Notes under the pieces: generated by a model
Database searches by the model: none
The model's input: only the letters and a program-made list of their open reading frames with translations
Told to the model about the DNA's origin: nothing
Shown here: one piece after another, positions 1 through 6,284 of the stretch
How the letters are laid out: the number at the start of each line of letters is the position of its first letter
Position numbering within the stretch: position 1 is the stretch's first letter
Program-made: the position numbers and the translations under genes
NCBI GenBank assembly: GCA_028865845.1
Contig: JAGWJK010000171.1
Location: 1 to 7,760, forward strand
Reading direction: 5' to 3'
Length of the DNA stretch: 7,760 nucleotides
Source: Rhizobiaceae bacterium
GTDB taxonomy: Bacteria > Pseudomonadota > Alphaproteobacteria > Rhizobiales > Rhizobiaceae

Positions 1-1056
1 CTGTTGTTGAGTAGCAGCCGGCTGCTGGCCCTCCTGCTGCTGGGTCTGGCCCGGCTTTCCGTGGGTCTTGTCGCCGTTCGGATTCTGACCGTGCTTGCCG
101 GGTGTCGCCTGGTTCCCCGGCTGAGCCTGTGTTCCCGGCTGAGTTTGCGTGCCAGGTTGGGCCTGCTGGCCCTGCGGCTGCTGGGTTGCCGGAGCCTGCT
201 GCTGGGTGGCCGGAGCCTGCTGTCCTGCGGGCTTCTGTCCGGGTTCAGCCTGCTGGCCCGCTGGCTTCTGTGCCGGCGCGGCCTGCTGTTCGGCAGGCTT
301 CTGCGCGGGTTCGGTTGCCTGACCCTGTTGTCCGTTCTGATGTTTCTTCGCGTCCGGCTGGCCCTGTTGCTGAGTTGCGGGCGCCGTCTGCTGTTGCACG
401 GCCTTCGGCTGCGTTGCCTCGGGCTGCGCCTGCGGCTGCTTCTTCGGCTCGGGTTGAGCCTGCTGGGTTTGCGGAGCTGCCTGTTGTTGGGCAGGCTTTG
501 CCTGCGGCTGCTCGGCATTCGGCTGGTGCTTCGGCTGCACCTGCTGTTCCGTCTGCGGAGCGGCGTGCTGCGCCTTCGGCTGCGGCGTTGCTTCCGGCTG
601 CGCCTGCTGCTGTTCGGTCTGCTGCTTGTGCGGCACGGCGGCCGGCTGTTGGGCTTCGGGCTGTTTAGCGGGTTTTTGCTGCTGAGCCGGCTCAGCATTC
701 TGCTGTGCGGCCGGCTTGTGCTGAGGCTCGGCGCCACCCTGCTGGGCCGGAGCAGCCTCGTGTTTCTGTCCTTCGGGTCTTTGGCCTTCCGGCTTTTGTC
801 CCTCAGGCTTCTGACCTTCCTGCTCGCCTGGCTTTTTGTGCTTTTTCAGCTCTTCTTCGGACTGAGCGTCTGGAGCCTGCTGCGCCTGTGCCACCTCGAA
901 ACTATCGCTGCTCTCAGCAGCCGAAACAGCGATTCCGTTTTGCGCGGCACCTGCCGGCACACCATGCAGAACAGCGGCCATTGCCGGCTCAAACGCCAAC
1001 GAAAGTGAAAGTAGCGGAAACGCAGCACTGGCAAATAATCTGGATCTCATACCCAT
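1..1056 (-). CDS. Exported Gln/Pro/Ala-rich low-complexity protein, N-terminal part (C-terminus outside window)
   Basis: The reading frame is open from an ATG at 1056 down to base 1 (352 codons, no stop), so the gene continues beyond the window. The start is supported by AGGAG about 8 nt upstream; a second in-frame ATG lies two codons later. Residues 1-27 look like a Sec signal peptide: arginines near the N-terminus, a Leu/Ser/Ala core and a likely cut after Ala-Met-Ala at 25-27. Residues 53-352 are a disordered-looking tract with 90 Gln in 300 residues. After residue 72 it has no Leu, Ile, Met, Phe, Trp, Tyr, Cys or Ser. It contains short repeats: PEGQK/R (about 80-97), KPAGQQ/KPAEQQ (253-280) and QPGTQ/QPGNQ (about 300-316). 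Such regions precede C-terminal OmpA-like domains in some rhizobial envelope proteins, but that domain is not visible here, so the family is a guess. The coding strand is certain from the signal peptide and ribosome site; the function is unknown. Confidence 0.82.
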   Translation of the reverse strand, partial: MGMRSRLFASAAFPLLSLSLAFEPAMAAVLHGVPAGAAQNGIAVSAAESSDSFEVAQAQQAPDAQSEEELKKHKKPGEQEGQKPEGQKPEGQRPEGQKHEAAPAQQGGAEPQHKPAAQQNAEPAQQQKPAKQPEAQQPAAVPHKQQTEQQQAQPEATPQPKAQHAAPQTEQQVQPKHQPNAEQPQAKPAQQQAAPQTQQAQPEPKKQPQAQPEATQPKAVQQQTAPATQQQGQPDAKKHQNGQQGQATEPAQKPAEQQAAPAQKPAGQQAEPGQKPAGQQAPATQQQAPATQQPQGQQAQPGTQTQPGTQAQPGNQATPGKHGQNPNGDKTHGKPGQTQQQEGQQPAATQQQ

Positions 1057-1423
1057 TCAGGGTCTCCTCTTTATTGTCCCTACCCGTAGGTCGCGGATTT
1101 CAGCCCGGGGGCTGATGCCCCACGATCCTGGCCGATTTTCGGTGCCCCCAGGGCAGAATCGCGGCAGCCGATCCTATGCCCCAAAAGGATTAGGCGAGGC
1201 TGAATTAACTGCCCATGAACAGGGCGGACGGTTACCGTTCAGCTTCGCTTCTGGTTGCAAGCGCTTTGGGGACTGTGCGTGAACCGTGTCTCTTTCGTGA
1301 TTCCAGTTGCAATTTGCGAAAAAAAAGTACGAATATCGCGCCGAGGCTGGCTACTCGCCCGCTCGCTACAGGCCGGCCGCCAACTATAAAAAGAGCAGCC
1401 GGTCGCCAACAGAGAGGATCAAA
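1057..1423. other. Divergent intergenic region between the exported Q-rich gene and the ABC operon
   Basis: This 367-bp stretch holds no convincing gene. It must contain the promoters of both flanking genes. Visible structure: a perfect 7-bp dyad (TCAGCCC/GGGCTGA, 2-nt spacer) at 1100-1115, a small palindrome ACGGT-T-ACCGT at 1228-1238, and an A-rich stretch around 1319-1327. A weak sigma70-like pair for the ABC operon is TTGCAA (1307-1312) and GAATAT (1331-1336), 18 bp apart. The reading frame of the binding protein extends back to a TTG at 1307, but those 39 codons encode a basic, unstructured peptide ahead of the true signal sequence and are probably not translated. Confidence 0.5.
1307..1336 (+). 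promoter_or_regulatory. Possible sigma70-type promoter of the ABC transporter operon
   Basis: TTGCAA at 1307-1312 and GAATAT at 1331-1336 with an 18-bp spacer lie about 90 bp ahead of the binding-protein start. The fit to consensus is moderate (4/6 for the first box; the second matches at A, A and T only). The spacer includes an A-run. It is the best pair seen upstream, but chance matches are common and there is no other support. Confidence 0.25.
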
Positions 1424-2206
1424 ATGCGCATCTCCACTCGTCTCCTTGCAGCTGCATCTCTCGCTGCAATGTCGCTTTTCGCAGGCGCCGCGCTTGCTGA
1501 CGGCGATACGATCGTCATCGGCACCGACGCTACCTATCCGCCTTTCGAATCTCTCGACGCCGCCGGCAAATTCGTCGGCTTCGATATCGATATCGCCAAT
1601 GCGCTTTGCGATCAGATGAAGGTCAAGTGCTCCTTCGTGAACCAGGATTTCGACGGCATCATCCCGGCCCTTCAGGCAAAGAAGTTCGATGCAATCGTGT
1701 CGTCCATGTCGATCACGCCGGAGCGCCAGAAGACCATCGACTTCACCAATAAGTATTATAACACCCCGCCGGCTATTGCGGTTCCGAAGGATTCGACGAT
1801 CAGCGACACCACCGATGAAGCCCTGAAGGGCAAGACCATCGGCGCACAGTCCTCGACCACGCACGCAAACTATGCCAGCACGCACCTGAAGGACGCCGAG
1901 CTGAAGCTCTATCCGTCGCCGGATGAATACAAGCTCGACCTCGCCAACGGCCGTATCGATGCCGTCATCGACGACGTCGTTGTCCTCTCCGAATGGGTCA
2001 AGTCCGATGCCGGCAACTGCTGCAAGATGCTCGGCACACTGAAGATCGATCCGGAAATCAACGGCGTCGGCGCCGGCATTGGCCTGCGCAAGGGCGACAC
2101 CGCGCTGAAGGACAAGTTCAACGCAGCCATCGCCGCCATCCGCGCCGACGGCACCTACAAGAAGATCCAGGACAAGTACTTCGATTTCGACGTTTACGGC
2201 GATTGA
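1424..2206 (+). CDS. Periplasmic binding protein of a polar (probably basic) amino acid ABC transporter
   Basis: This 260-aa protein captures the substrate in the periplasm and delivers it to the permeases encoded just downstream. The ATG at 1424 follows AGAGAGG with a 6-nt gap and opens directly into a signal peptide (residues 1-25, cut after Ala-Leu-Ala). The mature protein matches the HisJ/LAO/OccT/NocT family: YPPFES at 38-43, GFDIDIA at 52-58, a cysteine pair at 62 and 69 matching the disulfide of HisJ, SSMSITPER at 93-101 (Ser and Arg that hold the carboxylate), QSSTT at 142-146, and DAVIDD at 179-184, where an Asp binds the substrate amino group. Length is normal for the family. These residues favour Lys/Arg/Orn/His or an opine-like derivative, but the exact ligand cannot be read from sequence. 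An adjacent Cys-Cys at 199-200 is an extra feature. The gene is followed by a strong stem-loop before the permeases. Confidence 0.93.
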   Translation: MRISTRLLAAASLAAMSLFAGAALADGDTIVIGTDATYPPFESLDAAGKFVGFDIDIANALCDQMKVKCSFVNQDFDGIIPALQAKKFDAIVSSMSITPERQKTIDFTNKYYNTPPAIAVPKDSTISDTTDEALKGKTIGAQSSTTHANYASTHLKDAELKLYPSPDEYKLDLANGRIDAVIDDVVVLSEWVKSDAGNCCKMLGTLKIDPEINGVGAGIGLRKGDTALKDKFNAAIAAIRADGTYKKIQDKYFDFDVYGD

Positions 2207-2234
2207 TCGCCCGTCGATTCCTTGGGAAAAGACG

Positions 2235-2268
2235 ACGGCGGAAGCTTGCTCTTCCGCCGTTTTTGTTT
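2235..2268 (+). terminator. Stem-loop with T-tract between binding-protein and permease genes
   Basis: A perfect 10-bp stem (ACGGCGGAAG at 2235-2244, CTTCCGCCGT at 2251-2260) encloses a 6-nt loop and is followed by TTTTGTTT. It has the form of a Rho-independent terminator and sits 28 bp after the binding-protein stop. In binding-protein-first ABC operons such a structure commonly reduces read-through into permease genes and protects the upstream mRNA end, giving an excess of the periplasmic protein. That role is inferred here. Confidence 0.8.
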
Positions 2269-2322
2269 GACAACGGACGCATATAAGAGAAAAGCGGCAA
2301 AAGCCGTGAGGGGAAATATAGT

Positions 2323-3126
2323 ATGGGCGGATTGTTTTCCGCATTGGGCTCGCTGTGGGCCTGGTTGAATAATATCTTCGATCCGCTGTGCGGGCCGGCC
2401 GGCCTTTTTACCGTGTTCGGCCAGAATACCGTTCTTGCCTGCGGCGACACCGGCTGGGGCGACGAGATCGCCGGCGGCCTGAAAGTCACGATCACCGTTG
2501 CCGTACTGACATTGCCTCTCGGCGTGGTCATCGGCTTTCTGGTGGCGCTTGCGCAGCAATCCGAGGAAAAGCCGCTGCGGCTTGCGGCCGGCGTGTTCAC
2601 CACGATCTTTCGCGGCCTGCCCGAACTGCTGACGTTGTTTATCATCTATTATGGCATTCAGATTCTGCTTCAGACCGCGCTTGCCTATGTCGGCTATACC
2701 GGCAAGATCGAGATCAACGCCTTCCTCGCCGGCATGATCGCGCTGTCGATCGTCTTCTCCGCATACTGTTCGGAAGTGCTGCTGTCTGCCTTCAGGGCCA
2801 TTCCCAAGGGCCAGTATGAAGCCGGCGACGCGCTCGGCTTCCATCGCGTGCGCACCATGCGGCTGATCATCATCCCCCAGCTGGTGCGCATCGCGCTGCC
2901 AAGCCTCGGAAATCTCTGGATGAACCTGCTGAAAGACACATCCTACGTCTCGATCATCGGCTTGGCCGATATCATCCGCCAAACAGGTCTCGCCGTGCGG
3001 TCTACTAAGGAACCATTCCTCTTCTATGCCGTCGCCTGCCTCCTCTATCTCGTGCTTGCCGTGATTTCTTCGGCAGGCCTGTCCTTCCTCGACCGTTGGG
3101 CCAAACGTGCGGAGGTCCGCCGATGA
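2323..3126 (+). CDS. ABC amino acid permease, HisQ/OccQ type
   Basis: This 267-aa inner-membrane subunit forms half of the translocation channel with the next gene product. The ATG at 2323 follows GAGGGG with a 9-nt gap. Hydrophobic helices lie at about 52-78, 90-118, 133-155, 182-200 and 232-256. The EAA loop that docks the ATPase is clear at about 158-190: EAGDALG at 166-172, then a conserved Pro-Gln at 185-186. Further family signatures are the FRGLPELL segment at 96-103 and LKDTSYVSIIGL at 203-214. HisQ-type proteins are usually about 230 residues. The excess is an N-terminal extension of about 40-50 residues with cysteines at 23 and 40 ahead of the first core helix. It follows the binding-protein gene after the stem-loop and overlaps the second permease by ATGA, implying translational coupling. 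Confidence 0.93.
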   Translation: MGGLFSALGSLWAWLNNIFDPLCGPAGLFTVFGQNTVLACGDTGWGDEIAGGLKVTITVAVLTLPLGVVIGFLVALAQQSEEKPLRLAAGVFTTIFRGLPELLTLFIIYYGIQILLQTALAYVGYTGKIEINAFLAGMIALSIVFSAYCSEVLLSAFRAIPKGQYEAGDALGFHRVRTMRLIIIPQLVRIALPSLGNLWMNLLKDTSYVSIIGLADIIRQTGLAVRSTKEPFLFYAVACLLYLVLAVISSAGLSFLDRWAKRAEVRR

Positions 3127-3974
3127 GTTACGCCGAAGTCCTGATCCCGGCTCAGCCGGCGCCGCCACAGACCATGAAGCGCCTTTCGAAGGCGCGCGTT
3201 GCCGGTTATTTCTTCCTGGCCCTGTGGGCGCTGCTCGGCATCGCGCTGATCGCGATGATGATCACCAACTGGGACAACGAGAAGTTCTTCAAATTCGGCC
3301 CGCGCTTTCTGCATGGCCTCGGGATAACGGTGCAACTGGTTGTCCTGTCCTTTATCCTCGGCGCCATCCTCTCGCTTCCGCTGGCTTTTGCGAGAATGGC
3401 AAAAACGGCGCTCCCCAAATGGCTGGCGCGTTCTCTCAACGGGCTCGCCTATTGCTATGTCTATCTTTTCCGCGGCACGCCGCTGCTCGCTCAGATATTC
3501 ATGGTCTACTACGGCTTTCCGCAGGCCCGCCCTTTCCTTGAAAGCATCGGCGTCTGGTGGTTTTTCCGCGACCCGTTCAATTGCGGCCTGTTTGCCATGA
3601 CGTTGAATACCGCCGCCTATCAGGCGGAAATCGTTCGCGGCGCCATCCAGAGCGTGCCGCGCGGCCAGGGCGAAGCGGCAGCATCGCTCGGCATCCACAA
3701 GACCGTCGCCTTCTACAAGATCATCATGCCGCAGGCACTGATCGTGGCGCTCCGGCCCTACGGCAATGAGATTATCCTCCTGATCAAGAGCTCGGCGATC
3801 GTCTCCATCATCACCGTCTACGATCTCATGGGCGAGACGCGTTATGCCTTCTCGCAGACCTACGACTACCAGACCTATCTCTGGGCGGCGATTTTCTATC
3901 TTTCCATCGTCGAGCTGATGCGTAACGGCTGGGCGAAGATGGAAGCCTATCTGACGCGCCATCTGAAGCGCTGA
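3123..3974 (+). CDS. ABC amino acid permease, HisM/OccM type
   Basis: This 283-aa inner-membrane protein is the second channel subunit of the basic/polar amino acid importer. The ATG at 3123 lies inside the ATGA overlap with the upstream stop and has GGAGG 7 nt ahead, so it is preferred to an upstream in-frame start at 3096. A cytoplasmic N-tail (about 1-25) leads to helix 1 (28-47), and further helices lie at about 65-90, 108-132, 153-172 and 252-268. The EAA motif is at 184-204 (EAAASLG, then Met-Pro-Gln at 202-204). FRGTPLLAQ at 116-124 and LIKSSAIVSIITVYDLMG at 220-237 are typical HisM-type signatures. A stem-loop follows 12 nt after the stop. The expected HisP/OccP-type ATPase is not encoded next; the following gene is unrelated. 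Confidence 0.93.
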   Translation: MSYAEVLIPAQPAPPQTMKRLSKARVAGYFFLALWALLGIALIAMMITNWDNEKFFKFGPRFLHGLGITVQLVVLSFILGAILSLPLAFARMAKTALPKWLARSLNGLAYCYVYLFRGTPLLAQIFMVYYGFPQARPFLESIGVWWFFRDPFNCGLFAMTLNTAAYQAEIVRGAIQSVPRGQGEAAASLGIHKTVAFYKIIMPQALIVALRPYGNEIILLIKSSAIVSIITVYDLMGETRYAFSQTYDYQTYLWAAIFYLSIVELMRNGWAKMEAYLTRHLKR

Positions 3975-3986
3975 TGACTTTGGCAA

Positions 3987-4008
3987 GGCGCCGTCTGAGG
4001 ACGGCGCC
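3987..4008 (+). terminator. Stem-loop after the ABC permease genes
   Basis: A perfect 9-bp GC-rich stem (GGCGCCGTC at 3987-3995, GACGGCGCC at 4000-4008) with a TGAG loop lies just past the last permease stop. There is no T-run after it, so it is either an mRNA 3'-end stabiliser or a terminator of the T-less kind. Its position, with no ATPase gene beyond, marks the likely end of the operon. Confidence 0.6.
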
Positions 4009-4169
4009 CACTCTGGCAGCACTCACCTCATCAGGCTGCTATCACATTGATTTTCGTGAATAAATTTCCTACATGACAGTTTTGTAAAGCATGGGTTTAC
4101 CATAGAATGTTTCCATTCTCACGTGGCCTTCGAGTCACGAAGAAAAGTGGGAACAGAAAGAGAGACCTC

Positions 4170-4436
4170 ATGCACAAAGACATGCAGAAGCAGTTGCAGG
4201 GCTATGGGTTGACCACGGCGCAAATTCTCTATCGCCTGCCCGATCATCCGAGCCTGCTGCAGACTTATATCTGGCAGGATTACGATCTTGCCCCGAACTT
4301 CCCCGAAATGCGCGGCTTCCTGAAATTCTGGCAGGAGAAACTCGATGGGCCGCTGCATTCCGTGCGCTACGTCCACCGCAAGCTGATTTCAGCAACAGAA
4401 TGGCGGGCACTGAAGGGCGAGTTCATTCTGCATTGA
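4170..4436 (+). CDS. usg: Usg-like family protein
   Basis: This small soluble protein of 88 aa matches the Usg-like family as I know it from alphaproteobacteria. Members are about 90 residues long and share the pattern seen here: GYGLTTAQILYRLPDHP (11-27), a tryptophan followed by QDYDLAP (about 35-42), and FWQEKLDGPLHSVR (about 52-65). The family was named for a gene found upstream of trp genes in Caulobacter; its biochemical role is not established. The ATG at 4170 is chosen because GAGAG lies shortly upstream and the conserved part begins about ten residues in. An in-frame ATG at 4107 would add 21 residues of unrelated basic sequence. No clear promoter is visible, although the 160 bp upstream are noticeably AT-rich. 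The gene ends 6 bp from the end of the convergent DUF2270 gene. It has no evident link to the transporter. Confidence 0.88.
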   Translation: MHKDMQKQLQGYGLTTAQILYRLPDHPSLLQTYIWQDYDLAPNFPEMRGFLKFWQEKLDGPLHSVRYVHRKLISATEWRALKGEFILH

Positions 4437-4442
4437 AGCCTG

Positions 4443-5168
4443 TCAGACATGTGCTTCGCCATGGCTGAAATCGCTGTCGTCATCTCCGCGCCGTAACGTG
4501 CCGTAGAGAACGACGAGGTAAAACAAGACGACGATCGCGATCACCGGCCAGCCCGGGATCGGCCCCAGAGAAGCGTTATCGACGACATAGGTCCACGATC
4601 GGGCGAGTTCCTGCGGCGCCCCTTCCGCCTGCAATTTCGGCGTCGATATCTTGAGGATCCACGCCAGCAAAAGGATCGCGTACATCCAGCAGTAATTGCG
4701 CCGCAACCGCCGCTGCATCGCCTCGAAATAGCTCAACAGGAAACGCGGCGCCCTGAGGCTCTTGGCAATCGATTGCGCCCAATCCGGATTGAGATCGGCT
4801 TCCGGCGCCAGGATCTGCGCGAAATAGCTGCGCTCCATCTGCCGCACCCGCGCGCGATAGACATCGAAGAAACGATAGCGCCGCGCCTCGATCATGAGGA
4901 GCAGTGTGATCACCATCATCCCGAACAGCAGAACACCGTGATGCGAGCTCGGCGACGACAGCGAAACGGATAAAAGCGCGGCAACCACCGTGATTGCCCA
5001 GTTCGACGTCCGGTCGATGCGATCGCGCCAGCTCGTCATTCGCCCGAGCTCTCCGCGATAGTAGTGGCTGAGCGTATTGGTGATTTCGCCTGGTGTAGAT
5101 GGCATCATCGGCCGCCTGCCATCGGACGCCTCCCCCATAAGATGAGGCGCGCTGAGTTCCGTTGCCAT
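4443..5168 (-). CDS. DUF2270 family integral membrane protein
   Basis: The product is 241 aa and matches the DUF2270 family, predicted inner-membrane proteins without an assigned function. The start at 5168 is supported by GGGAGG with about 8 nt spacing; the same frame runs open a further 196 codons upstream, but that is antisense to the methyltransferase gene. A polar N-tail includes the family hallmark TPGEITNTLSHYYRGE (25-40), followed by TSWRDRIDRTSNWAIT (45-60). Likely membrane helices are at about 57-72, 77-94, 160-175 and 206-224. Between helices 2 and 3 is a roughly 65-residue, charged, presumably cytoplasmic segment beginning with EARRYRFFDVYRARVR (94-109). The C-tail is acidic. It is divergent from the methyltransferase gene and convergent with usg. 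The family call rests on recalled sequence similarity; no function is proposed. Confidence 0.86.
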   Translation of the reverse strand: MATELSAPHLMGEASDGRRPMMPSTPGEITNTLSHYYRGELGRMTSWRDRIDRTSNWAITVVAALLSVSLSSPSSHHGVLLFGMMVITLLLMIEARRYRFFDVYRARVRQMERSYFAQILAPEADLNPDWAQSIAKSLRAPRFLLSYFEAMQRRLRRNYCWMYAILLLAWILKISTPKLQAEGAPQELARSWTYVVDNASLGPIPGWPVIAIVVLFYLVVLYGTLRRGDDDSDFSHGEAHV

Positions 5169-5318
5169 TGCTTTTTCCTCCCAGTTATATCCGGCAATAC
5201 GGCCCATGGCTTGCCCCGCCGGGGCCGACATTCTGCGCCTTTGATAAAGCCATTGCCATTGCAAAAGCCGTTCAGGCGCTTTACTGCCTCCCGAACGAAC
5301 GGAAAGGCTCGATATCCC

Positions 5319-6140
5319 ATGGCGAAGAAGAAGATCGACGAAGACGCGCTGGCGGAAGCCTACAACCGCGCGCTTGCCCTTGAAAAAGCCGGCGACATCG
5401 ATGCTGCCGTCAAGGCCTATCAGGATGTGCTGGCAATCGATCCCGACGACCATGGCGGCGCTGCCGTGCGCATTGCTTCGATGGGTCGCGGCGAGACGCC
5501 GACGAAAGCGCCGGATGCCTATGTCGAGACCCTGTTCGATCAGCATGCCGAGGTTTTCGAGGACGTTCTGGTCGAACAGCTCGGCTATCACGTTCCCGTT
5601 CTCGTGCGCCAGCGCCTGCAGGCACTTGGCCTCGGCCCGTTCAAGCGCATGCTCGACCTCGGTTGCGGCACCGGACTGACGGGCGGCACGCTGCGCGACA
5701 TGGTCGAGGACATCACCGGCATCGACATCTCCGAAAACATGGTCGAACTCGCCCATGAAAAGGATCTCTACGAGACGCTGTTCGTCGCCGAAGTGGAAGA
5801 CTTCCTTGACGACAATGACGAAGAGCCCTTCGACCTGGTCACCGCCACGGACGTGCTACCCTATCTCGGCGCGCTGGAGCCGCTGTTCTTCGGGGCTGCC
5901 GAAAACATGACACCGGGCGGTCTGTTCATTTTCTCGTCCGAGACCTTAGCCGAGGGCGCTCTTGCCGGTCGTCCCTATATGGTCGGCCCGCACCAGCGCT
6001 TCGCTCACGCCGAAGCCTATGTCCGTGAACGCCTTACTGCGACCGGTTTCGAACTGGTCGAGATCACCGACATCAATGTCCGCATGGAAGAGGGCCAGCC
6101 AACCCCCGGACACCTGATCATCGCCCGCCTTACCGCGTGA
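5319..6140 (+). CDS. SAM-dependent methyltransferase with N-terminal TPR
   Basis: This 273-aa cytoplasmic protein has two parts. Residues about 9-42 form one TPR-like helix pair (AYNRALALEKAGDIDAA, then AYQDVLAIDPDD). Residues about 70-270 are a class I methyltransferase. Motif I is MLDLGCGTGLTG at 111-122, the acidic end of strand 2 is GIDISENM at 134-141 (Asp136 should bind the ribose), and motif II is FDLVTATDVLPYL at 171-183, followed by MTPGGLFIFSSE at 197-208. It corresponds to the group described as predicted methyltransferases containing a TPR repeat (COG4976). The methyl acceptor is unknown. The ATG at 5319 has GGAAAGG 11 nt ahead and starts a basic MAKKK tail. Upstream in-frame codons from 5064 overlap the divergent DUF2270 gene and are rejected. 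The gene appears monocistronic; the next gene lies 144 bp away behind its own operators. Confidence 0.9.
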   Translation: MAKKKIDEDALAEAYNRALALEKAGDIDAAVKAYQDVLAIDPDDHGGAAVRIASMGRGETPTKAPDAYVETLFDQHAEVFEDVLVEQLGYHVPVLVRQRLQALGLGPFKRMLDLGCGTGLTGGTLRDMVEDITGIDISENMVELAHEKDLYETLFVAEVEDFLDDNDEEPFDLVTATDVLPYLGALEPLFFGAAENMTPGGLFIFSSETLAEGALAGRPYMVGPHQRFAHAEAYVRERLTATGFELVEITDINVRMEEGQPTPGHLIIARLTA

Positions 6141-6177
6141 GATAGCTGCCTGCACGGCCATTCCTGACCTGGACCTA

Positions 6178-6203
6178 AATACTTATCCGAATGGGTAAGT
6201 ATT
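6178..6203. promoter_or_regulatory. Operator-like palindrome 1 upstream of the GST-ArsR operon
   Basis: Arms AATACTTATCC (6178-6188) and GGGTAAGTATT (6193-6203) are complementary at 10 of 11 positions around a GAAT centre. The core TACTTA/TAAGTA dyad recurs in palindrome 2. Size and symmetry suit a dimeric winged-helix repressor, and the ArsR gene two positions downstream is the natural candidate. The site could instead be an RNA hairpin, but the repeated copy favours protein binding. Confidence 0.72.
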
Positions 6204-6232
6204 GATTGCGCACATGTCGAAAAGTTGATACT
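6202..6232 (+). promoter_or_regulatory. Possible promoter of the GST-ArsR-SRPBCC operon
   Basis: TTGATT (6202-6207) and GATACT (6227-6232) are separated by 19 bp, each matching 4/6 of sigma70 consensus. The first box touches the end of palindrome 1 and the second lies in the left arm of palindrome 2, so repressor binding at either would block polymerase. The spacing is long, so this is only the most plausible pair. Confidence 0.3.
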
Positions 6233-6252
6233 TAGCCTTATGGGTAAGTATT
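6227..6252. promoter_or_regulatory. Operator-like palindrome 2 upstream of the GST-ArsR operon
   Basis: Arms ATACTTAGCC (6228-6237) and GGGTAAGTAT (6242-6251) pair at 9 of 10 positions around a TTAT centre. The right half plus flank, TGGGTAAGTATTGA (6241-6254), is an exact 14-bp repeat of 6192-6205 in palindrome 1. The two centres are 49 bp apart, nearly five helical turns. It ends 33 bp before the GST start codon. Confidence 0.72.
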
Positions 6253-6284
6253 GAGCTGCCCGTTATCGCAAGAAAGGTCAACCA

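Noticed and set aside
102..668. A 188-codon Pro/Ala-rich plus-strand frame
   Set aside because: Another shadow of the repetitive minus-strand gene, with no ribosome site or recognisable domain.
4..1008. A 334-codon open frame on the plus strand encoding a Leu/Arg-rich product
   Set aside because: It is the exact antisense of the CAG/CCG/GCC-rich codons of the minus-strand gene; the minus frame has the signal peptide and ribosome site.
1114..1175. Repeated ATGCCCCA and GATCCT words in the divergent intergenic region
   Set aside because: They are short, occur in different order and are not symmetric, so they do not form a convincing repeat unit.
2267..2286. TTGACA at 2267-2272 followed by an AT-rich ATATAA as a promoter for the permeases
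   Set aside because: The spacing is only 8-9 bp, and nothing resembling a -10 box lies at 16-18 bp; TTGACA also overlaps the end of the terminator T-tract.
2294..2307. Small CGGC-AAAA-GCCG hairpin ahead of the first permease ribosome site
   Set aside because: A stem of only 4-5 bp is too weak to call a regulatory element.
1232..2344. A 370-codon minus-strand frame over the binding-protein gene
   Set aside because: Antisense shadow in high-GC DNA; the plus frame has unmistakable family motifs.
2194..4022. Two minus-strand frames of about 325 codons over the permease genes
   Set aside because: Their products are Arg/Asp/His-rich with no domain, while the plus frames are clear HisQ and HisM-type permeases.
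5214..5226. GCCCC-GCC-GGGGC inverted repeat in the DUF2270/methyltransferase gap
   Set aside because: A short GC-only palindrome is expected by chance in this composition; no second copy or T-tract is present.
5169..5756. Extended N-terminus of the DUF2270 frame
   Set aside because: It would lie antisense to the methyltransferase gene and lacks a ribosome site; the ATG at 5168 has a strong one and begins the conserved protein.
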